Assembly (NCBI GenBank): GCA_947505055.1
Contig: CANNLO010000041.1
Location: 1-21,812 of the forward strand
Direction of reading: 5' to 3'
Length of the DNA: 21,812 nt
Source of the DNA: Methylococcaceae bacterium
GTDB taxonomy: Bacteria > Pseudomonadota > Gammaproteobacteria > Methylococcales > Methylomonadaceae
In this document: in pieces, positions 21,733 through 21,812 of the stretch
Layout of the letters: the number at the start of each line of letters is the position of its first letter
Numbering within the stretch: the first letter of the stretch is position 1
Made by a program: the position numbers and the translations under genes
The notes under the pieces: model-generated
The model's input: the letters and a program-made list of their open reading frames with translations, nothing else
Databases searched by the model: none
What the model was told of the DNA's origin: nothing

Positions 21733-21812
21733 TTACATAGTTTTGCTGGATTTCTGAGGTGGAAATTTATTTGCTTTAGGCAATTCAATGAACAGTTGCC
21801 AGACATCACATA
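21733..21812 (-). CDS. Possible C-terminal end of a gene running in from the right
   Basis: The minus strand is open from the window edge to a TAA at 21733-21735 and reads DVWQLFIELPKANKFPPQKS followed by SKTM. The composition (a hydrophobic segment followed by a basic proline-containing tail) looks protein-like, but about 25 codons are too few to identify a family. Confidence 0.25.
   Translation of the reverse strand, partial: CDVWQLFIELPKANKFPPQKSSKTM

Larger units (their letters stand above)
21285..21812. other. 528-base tail region without a convincing complete gene
   Basis: The first part is the upstream region of the Xre-RES operon, with a minus-strand TATAAT at 21319-21324 that could be its -10 box (no -35 recognised). 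The rest shows a hairpin at 21696-21728 and, from 21735 to the window edge on the minus strand, an open end that could be the last 25 or so codons of a gene. No recognisable relic or RNA gene was found between 21330 and 21690. Confidence 0.5.

Overview
The window looks like chromosomal DNA of a gammaproteobacterium with moderate to low GC. The housekeeping proteins (AroG, TrmB, TrmN6, TrpE/TrpG, Rpe, Skp) are of gammaproteobacterial type, and the fused ThiS-ThiG and the rpe/trpE/trpG neighbourhood would fit a methanotroph of the order Methylococcales. That order-level placement is an impression from family resemblance, not proven by any marker gene here.

Region 1 (1-6136, all minus strand) is an outer-membrane uptake locus. 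A TonB-dependent receptor (3743-6136) is followed, after a 418-base gap, by a tight cluster: a sialidase-fold (BNR/Asp-box) lipoprotein rich in Cys/His motifs, tonB, exbB and exbD, ending at a strong hairpin terminator. The cluster supplies its own energy-transducing complex, so it is probably a self-contained importer. The Cys/His motifs of the lipoprotein suggest, without proof, a metal substrate. The 418-base gap holds the frameshifted remains of a PIN-domain toxin.

Region 2 (6137-6827) is non-coding. It carries a 9-bp inverted repeat upstream of the receptor and two diverged direct copies of a unit, each centred on a 21-bp inverted repeat.

Region 3 (6828-11644) is mostly housekeeping: aroG overlapping a thiS-thiG fusion, then trmB, a short DksA/TraR zinc-finger protein and a Skp/OmpH chaperone on the plus strand, meeting trmN6 on the minus strand at a shared bidirectional terminator.

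Region 4 (11704-19152, minus strand) reads rpe, a decayed vapBC toxin-antitoxin pair, trpE, trpG and a 1350-residue membrane protein of unknown function. A palindromic repeat lies between rpe and the vapB relic. trpE starts 4 bases after the stop codon of the internally deleted vapC.

Region 5 (19153-21812) has a fumarylacetoacetate hydrolase family enzyme on the plus strand, the N-terminal relic of an IS256-type transposase, and an intact RES-Xre toxin-antitoxin pair on the minus strand. The last ~530 bases hold no convincing complete gene.

The main theme beyond ordinary metabolism is accessory-element turnover: one intact toxin-antitoxin system, two decayed ones, one transposase fragment and two kinds of palindromic repeat, all in the gaps between conserved genes. 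No rRNA, tRNA, CRISPR array or riboswitch was recognised.
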